A stretch of DNA of 9,320 nucleotides, taken from Planctomycetota bacterium. GTDB lineage: Bacteria; Planctomycetota; Phycisphaerae; Phycisphaerales; SM1A02. The notes under the pieces were generated by a model that saw nothing but the letters and a program-made list of their open reading frames with translations, ran no database searches and was not told where the DNA came from. Position numbers and translations under genes: made by a program. Numbering within the stretch: the first letter of the stretch is position 1; the number at the start of each line of letters is the position of its first letter. Positions 5,455-9,320 of the stretch are shown one piece after another. The DNA is taken from NCBI GenBank assembly GCA_027295365.1, contig JAPULD010000442.1:1-9320 (forward strand), read 5' to 3'.

Positions 5455-6984
5455 ATGTTTTTCAGGCACGCTACGGTTTTTCTCACGCTGACCCTGGCCA
5501 CGAACATGGCCCTTGGTCAGACCCGCCCCACGAGCCCCCCTGCAAATGCTCCGGGGCGAAGCTCTTCGTTCGACCAAGGAGCCCGTAACGAGAAGGCCAT
5601 CGAGACGATCGAGGATTTCATCGTCCAGCTCAATGAGCACAACACCGTGAAGGGGCGCGAGGAAAGCAAAAGCTATCGCCTCCTGTTCGACGCCTATCTG
5701 GATCTGTCGGACCCGCCCTATGAGGTGAGCGCGAACTTCAACCAGAACACCGTCCACAATGCCATGGACAACTGGAGCGTGGTGAGCGGCTGGGTGGAAT
5801 CAAACAGCCACATGCGACAGGCGATCCTCGACTCGAAGGACAAGCTCATCGTGGGGTTGCCTTATGGTCAGGAGAATGTCCCCCCCACCTACCAGACCAA
5901 TGGCATCACGTGTCACTTCCTCCGGGACGGCAAGATGGGACGGATGGTCTTCGAGTACTTCCTGCCTCTGGAGACGATCGCCACCTACGCGACCGCGGAA
6001 GTGTATCGCCTCATGGAGCTCGGCCAGACCCAGGACGCGCTTGACCTGGCGATGGCCCATATCTTCGTCTTGCGGCAGTTCTGCGATCGCGATTTCCTGG
6101 GCGAGAAGATGCGCAGCATCGAAATGCTGTCGATGGCCTTGCGAAACGTTCGAGACGTCTTTTACGTCTACCACGATCAGATCTCACTTGAGCAGTATCG
6201 GGACATCTCATTCCGGGAACTTCCCTTCCTGAGGCCCGATCGGAATCGTTTGCTGATGCCCGAGGCCGATCACATTCTGTCCGCCGCCCGACTTCGATTC
6301 GTCTTCGACGACCGGACCGGCCAGGCCAATCCCGATGAGTTCGCCGAAGCCTTCGCCAAAGTGCAGTCCGCCGACGAGCCTTTGACCCGATTCGGCGCGG
6401 CCCGGCGCTGGAAATTCATCTCGACCATTCACGGCAGCCTCGATTCCTCGATCGATCGCCTGCAATTGGTATACGACGACTGGTGGAGACGCTGGCGGAT
6501 CGAGGCCTACGACCCGATCTTGAGCATCGAAACGGAGTTCACCCGGATCAACCCCATTCGATACGCCGCGGTCCTCTACTCCATGGCGGACATCGAGGGT
6601 CTCTTCGACATTCGCAACCAACTGATTGCCGAAGTGAACGGGACGGCGATGGCCGCGGGCATCTGTGGCTACCTGAAGTCATTCAACAATTACCCACGCG
6701 GATCGGAAATGATCTACGCGCATTCGGTGCGGAAGCGATCCGATGTTGATCCCCACGACTTCAACTTGAGCCACTTTCGCTATCGAGTGGTGAGTGGTCG
6801 TGATGCAATCGACACGCCCGAAGGACGTCTCTGGATTGAGTCCGGCAAAGGGCTTCTCTACAGCCTGGGCAAGGATCATGAGGACGATCGGGCCGCCAAT
6901 CACACGAACAACGGTGACTCGGGTGATGTGGTGATCTGGCCTCCCATCAAGGCGATGCAGCGCGAGCAGGGACTTCTCGACTGA
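5455..6984 (+). CDS. Secreted protein of unknown function
   Basis: The 509-residue product has a signal peptide (hydrophobic core about residues 6-16, likely cut after ALG at residue 21), a short Pro/Ser/Ala-rich linker (about 23-40), then a long, mostly helical, charged domain. I do not recognise a named family or catalytic motif. Near the C-terminus there is LLYSLG at 467-472 followed by an Asp/Asn-rich segment and GDVVIWPP at 490-497. This resembles a tail I have seen in planctomycete exported proteins, of the form LYSVG...DD...D(I/V)(V/F)(F/W)WP, but I recall that only as a pattern. The start is set by a Shine-Dalgarno at 5441-5445. The gene diverges from ald and lies 71 nt upstream of trxB in the same orientation, so co-transcription with trxB is possible but not shown. 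Confidence 0.85.
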   Translation: MFFRHATVFLTLTLATNMALGQTRPTSPPANAPGRSSSFDQGARNEKAIETIEDFIVQLNEHNTVKGREESKSYRLLFDAYLDLSDPPYEVSANFNQNTVHNAMDNWSVVSGWVESNSHMRQAILDSKDKLIVGLPYGQENVPPTYQTNGITCHFLRDGKMGRMVFEYFLPLETIATYATAEVYRLMELGQTQDALDLAMAHIFVLRQFCDRDFLGEKMRSIEMLSMALRNVRDVFYVYHDQISLEQYRDISFRELPFLRPDRNRLLMPEADHILSAARLRFVFDDRTGQANPDEFAEAFAKVQSADEPLTRFGAARRWKFISTIHGSLDSSIDRLQLVYDDWWRRWRIEAYDPILSIETEFTRINPIRYAAVLYSMADIEGLFDIRNQLIAEVNGTAMAAGICGYLKSFNNYPRGSEMIYAHSVRKRSDVDPHDFNLSHFRYRVVSGRDAIDTPEGRLWIESGKGLLYSLGKDHEDDRAANHTNNGDSGDVVIWPPIKAMQREQGLLD

Positions 6985-7055
6985 TTTGAGGTATCTTGCC
7001 CCACGTTCGTCCCCCCCCGTGAAATAAATACACGATCAGGAAGGTATGTCTTCGT
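6985..7055 (+). promoter_or_regulatory. trxB leader with C8 tract and ribosome binding site
   Basis: This 71-nt gap holds a run of eight C residues at 7011-7018, an AT-rich patch (AAATAAATA, 7022-7030) and AGGAAGG at 7038-7044, 11 nt before the trxB ATG. The AT patch could be part of a -10 region, but no correctly spaced -35 is evident. No terminator hairpin follows the upstream gene, so read-through into trxB is plausible. An out-of-frame ATG at 7046 opens only a seven-codon frame ending at 7069. Confidence 0.45.
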
Positions 7056-8030
7056 ATGTCCGACGTTGAAAATGTCGTCATCATCGGGAGCGGTCCGGCA
7101 GGTTGGACCGCCGCCATATACGCCGCCCGCGCCAATCTCAATCCCATCTGCTACATCGGCGTGCCGAAGCAGAATCCCGCTCCGGTGTTGCCGGGGGGCC
7201 AGCTCATGCTGACTACCGAGGTTGAGAATTACCCCGGTTTTCCCGAAGGCGTGACCGGCCCAGACATGATGGACAAGTTCCAGGCCCAGGCCGAACGATT
7301 CGGCACCCGCATCGTGGGCGAGGACATCGAGAAGTGCGACTTCTCCCAAAAGCCCTTCACGCTCACGACCAACAAAGGCACCGAGGTGAAGGCCCATGCG
7401 GTCATCATCGCCACCGGGGCGACGGCCAACTGGATGGGTCTTGACAACGAACTGCGTCTGGCCACCTCGGGAGGCGGCGTCAGTGCCTGCGCCGTCTGTG
7501 ACGGGGCGTTGCCCGCGTATCGCGATCAGCCGCTGGCCGTCGTGGGTGGTGGCGACACGGCCATGGAAGAAGCCCACTATCTGACCAAGTTCGCCTCGAA
7601 GGTTTCGATCATCCACCGACGCGATAAATTCCGCGCCAGCAAGACGATGCAGCAGCGGATCTTTGACGCCCCGAATGCCGAAGTGATCTGGAACAAGGTC
7701 GTCGTCGATGTGCTGGGGGACAGCATGATCGAAGGGGTTCGACTCAAGGACACCCAGACCGGTGAGGAATCCACACTCGACGTCAAGGGCCTGTTCATCG
7801 CGATCGGGCACACGCCCGCCACGAACTTTCTCGAAGGCTCGGGGCTCGATTTCGATGACAAGGGCTACATCAAGCTCGAGACCCGTAATAGCCAGACCAA
7901 TATCGATGGTGTCTTTGCCGCGGGCGACGTGGCGGATGCCGAATACCGACAGGCGGTCACCGCGGCGGGCATGGGTTGCCAGGCCGCGATCGACGTCGAA
8001 CGCTGGCTGGGCGACCAGGGCTTGGCCTGA
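7056..8030 (+). CDS. trxB: Thioredoxin-disulfide reductase
   Basis: This 324-residue flavoenzyme (EC 1.8.1.9) transfers electrons from NADPH through FAD and a redox-active cysteine pair to oxidised thioredoxin in the cytoplasm. The N-terminal FAD-binding motif is GSGPAG at residues 11-16. ATGA at 119-122 belongs to the second FAD-domain strand. The redox centre CAVCD is at 145-149. The NADPH domain has GGGDTAMEEA at 164-173 and HRRDKFRA at 187-194; its arginines mark NADPH preference over NADH. The C-terminal FAD motif reads GVFAAGDV. Length and motif order match the low-molecular-weight bacterial type. A Shine-Dalgarno AGGAAGG precedes the ATG by 11 nt. No thioredoxin gene lies in the window. 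The gene ends 33 nt from a convergent gene, with no obvious terminator between them. Confidence 0.97.
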   Translation: MSDVENVVIIGSGPAGWTAAIYAARANLNPICYIGVPKQNPAPVLPGGQLMLTTEVENYPGFPEGVTGPDMMDKFQAQAERFGTRIVGEDIEKCDFSQKPFTLTTNKGTEVKAHAVIIATGATANWMGLDNELRLATSGGGVSACAVCDGALPAYRDQPLAVVGGGDTAMEEAHYLTKFASKVSIIHRRDKFRASKTMQQRIFDAPNAEVIWNKVVVDVLGDSMIEGVRLKDTQTGEESTLDVKGLFIAIGHTPATNFLEGSGLDFDDKGYIKLETRNSQTNIDGVFAAGDVADAEYRQAVTAAGMGCQAAIDVERWLGDQGLA

Positions 8031-8063
8031 ATCCAAGAGTGATGTCGATTCAGCGTTTCAACT

Positions 8064-8651
8064 CTATTGGGCGTTCTCGGCCAGGACCCGCTTGATCAAC
8101 TGTTGTTGGATATGGTCGCGAAGAACCAGTTGGGCTTCGGACAGTTCAAGACGCACCCGTGAAAGATCTGATCGCTGAACCGAGGACAGGTCCGCGGGAT
8201 CCTTGATCTCATCGAGAAAAGAACGAGTTTGATATGTCGCCTCGACGGCGGCATCCTTCGCCCTCAGTAGTGCCGTCTTCTCATCCGGATTGAACTTGGC
8301 CAGGTGACTGTCGCACAGGGCGCTGAAGACGCGGCCAGCGTCCGACACCATCTTGTACGCCGCCTCCTTCTTCAGATTGCCATGCTTGGCGTACAGAATG
8401 GTCGAGAGCTGGTCCTTCACTTTCTGGGCCCCGTCCAGCATGCCTTGCCTGAGTTTCAAGGAGTCGGCCAATTCCTGGTCCTTCATCCACAGCGCGGATT
8501 TTTCCTGCGTCTTGATCTGCTGGAGCTCTTCAATATCCCGGGCGACGCGTGAGGCCGCAAACTTTCCGGTCAGGGCCAGGATGAGCCCCAGAATGGCCAG
8601 GACGACTCCCGAACTTCCGATGATCAGTGAAAAAAGTAGATTCTGGTCCAT
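8064..8651 (-). CDS. Membrane-anchored helical/coiled-coil protein of unknown function
   Basis: The 195-residue product has one strongly hydrophobic N-terminal segment (about residues 5-29) with no cleavage site, followed at once by basic residues (KFAASRVAR). The rest is a long, highly charged helical region rich in Glu, Lys, Gln and Leu with heptad-like spacing (about 38-80 and 150-190). This suggests a single-pass anchor with a soluble coiled-coil domain on one side of the membrane. The basic residues just after the segment favour a cytoplasmic C-terminus, if the positive-inside rule holds. I cannot name a family. The ribosome site before the ATG at 8651 is weak (a GAG about 9 nt upstream). 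It converges on trxB and diverges from the beta-helix gene, so it is probably a single-gene unit. Confidence 0.75.
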   Translation of the reverse strand: MDQNLLFSLIIGSSGVVLAILGLILALTGKFAASRVARDIEELQQIKTQEKSALWMKDQELADSLKLRQGMLDGAQKVKDQLSTILYAKHGNLKKEAAYKMVSDAGRVFSALCDSHLAKFNPDEKTALLRAKDAAVEATYQTRSFLDEIKDPADLSSVQRSDLSRVRLELSEAQLVLRDHIQQQLIKRVLAENAQ

Positions 8652-8743
8652 GTTCTGTCACTCAACTGGAGATCGTCGTCGATCCGTGGGTGTATCCCTC
8701 GTGGCCAACCGCCGTTCACGTATCGACCCGGCGTCGATTGATC

Positions 8744-8754
8744 GTACAGTGTAC
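8744..8754. promoter_or_regulatory. Short palindrome in a divergent intergenic region, possible operator
   Basis: GTACA-G-TGTAC is a perfect 5-bp inverted repeat around one central base, located 93 nt upstream of the minus-strand coiled-coil gene and about 194 nt upstream of the beta-helix gene. Its place between divergent genes fits a regulator site, but an 11-base palindrome can occur by chance and no second copy was seen in the window. Confidence 0.25.
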
Positions 8755-8936
8755 CACACCCCCTCGGGAATAATCATTGCTTGCGATGCATGGTTTCCGG
8801 GATGAAAATTTCTTAAAAATTCAAACTTTCCGGCGCAGACGAATCGGACCCGACGCGTAGCTCCGGTATGGGAACCATTCCGGTGTCTTCCAAAGAGCGT
8901 GCTGATCGACTCGTCACATGCCTCCGAACAACGATT

Positions 8937-8940
8937 GGAG
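8937..8940 (+). promoter_or_regulatory. Ribosome binding site for the beta-helix gene
   Basis: GGAG lies 7 nt before the ATG at 8948, the ideal distance. It supports that start over the in-frame ATG at 9050, which would lose most of the signal peptide. Confidence 0.65.
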
Positions 8941-8947
8941 TCAATCG

Positions 8948-9320
8948 ATGCGTACCTCCCTGCTTCCATGCTCCGGGTCAGTCGAGACAGTCTCAATATT
9001 CCTTCTTCGATCGGCGTGCCGAATCTGTTTCGTCATACTGCCCGGGCTCATGAGCCACACCGTCTCGGCCTCGGCGATCTACTACGTGGATCGCAACGAT
9101 GAAATCGAGATTCATGACGGCCTTGCCTGGGAGTCGGCCTTCTCCACGTTGCAGGATGCGCTTCGCATCGCTCAATTCGGGGATGAGATTCGAGTTGCGA
9201 TGGGAACGTACCGAACCGACGAGGGATATGGGGGTCAGTTTCTCGGCAACCCCATCGCCAGCTTCAACATCCCCAGCGGTGTCAACCTGCGGGGCGGGTA
9301 TGCCGGCTTCGGCCAACCCA
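8948..9320 (+). CDS. Exported parallel beta-helix (pectin-lyase-fold-like) protein, N-terminal part
   Basis: The frame from the ATG at 8948 stays open to the window edge (124 complete codons). It starts with a long signal peptide: an extended n-region, a hydrophobic stretch FVILPGLM at about 28-35, and a likely cut after ASA at residue 43. The mature start IYYVD, then a WESAFSTLQDAL segment, GDEIRVAMGTY, and LRGGYAG at 114-120 form the usual opening of large planctomycete-type secreted proteins with right-handed parallel beta-helix repeats. In these proteins the early segment acts as the N-terminal cap and first coils. Such proteins are often cell-surface or extracellular and may bind or cleave polysaccharides, but the catalytic part, if any, lies beyond the window. 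The class is well supported by this pattern; the specific function is not known. Confidence 0.8.
   Translation, partial: MRTSLLPCSGSVETVSIFLLRSACRICFVILPGLMSHTVSASAIYYVDRNDEIEIHDGLAWESAFSTLQDALRIAQFGDEIRVAMGTYRTDEGYGGQFLGNPIASFNIPSGVNLRGGYAGFGQP

Larger units (their letters stand above)
8652..8947. other. Divergent intergenic region of about 296 nt
   Basis: No convincing gene lies here; a minus-strand frame across it encodes an Arg/Ser-rich peptide of no recognisable type. An AT-rich patch at 8801-8825 stands out from the GC-rich surroundings and may mark a promoter. A weak + strand sigma70-like pair is TTGCGA (8781-8786) and GAAAAT (8804-8809), spaced 17 nt with four of six matches each; it would leave a leader of over 100 nt before the beta-helix gene. 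Treat this promoter as a guess. Confidence 0.35.

Noticed and set aside
7046..7069. Micro-ORF of seven codons overlapping the trxB start
   Set aside because: The ribosome site is too close to this ATG and is well placed for trxB instead; no sign of a leader-peptide function.
6900..8036. A 378-codon minus-strand open frame opposite trxB
   Set aside because: It is the antisense of an unambiguous thioredoxin reductase, has no recognisable motif, and no ribosome site was evident; the length is explained by GC-rich codon bias.
8031..8063. Possible bidirectional terminator between trxB and the convergent coiled-coil gene
   Set aside because: The 33-nt gap shows no GC-rich stem with a T-tract on either strand.
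8658..8996. A 112-codon minus-strand frame in the 8652-8947 intergenic region
   Set aside because: Composition is Arg/Ser-rich and non-descript, and it overlaps the signal-peptide region of the better supported beta-helix gene on the other strand.

Overview
The window joins two kinds of DNA. Positions 1 to about 1680 are AT-rich (sampled 60-base lines run roughly 30-37% GC, with A/T-ending codons). They carry a 5'-truncated hypothetical gene and a beta-class amino-DNA methyltransferase in tandem on the + strand, which looks like an acquired restriction-modification or defence fragment. The rest is GC-rich (about 60% or more) and looks like a resident bacterial chromosome. The secreted protein types (a PQQ-like propeller whose mature part opens with NWPAFRGPG, an FG-GAP/VCBS propeller, and a parallel beta-helix protein with an LRGGYAG motif) together suggest Planctomycetota or a relative, perhaps the Phycisphaerae. 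This placement rests on protein style only; there is no rRNA or other marker gene in the window.

Layout: 1-618 (+) partial all-alpha-looking protein; 632-1513 (+) DNA methyltransferase; 1514-1678 AT-rich convergent spacer with nested dyads; then a tight minus-strand cluster read as ald (5306-4200), an FG-GAP/VCBS seven-bladed propeller (4196-3045) and a PQQ-like propeller (3034-1679), with gaps of only 3 and 10 nt. A 148-nt divergent region separates ald from a + strand secreted protein of unknown function (5455-6984). This is followed after 71 nt by thioredoxin reductase trxB (7056-8030). A minus-strand, membrane-anchored helical protein (8651-8064) converges on trxB. From 8948 a + strand secreted beta-helix protein begins and runs off the window.

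The best-characterised genes are ald, whose catalytic residues R15, K75, H96 and D270 fall at the numbers I recall for the Mycobacterium tuberculosis enzyme once the ATG at 5306 is chosen, and trxB, which has its FAD, CxxC and NADPH motifs intact. Alanine dehydrogenase heading a probable operon with two exported beta-propellers is an unusual arrangement. No CRISPR array, tRNA, rRNA, transposase or integrase was seen. The most speculative but potentially new element is the partial gene next to the methyltransferase, which has a HEPN-like RNNLH motif.
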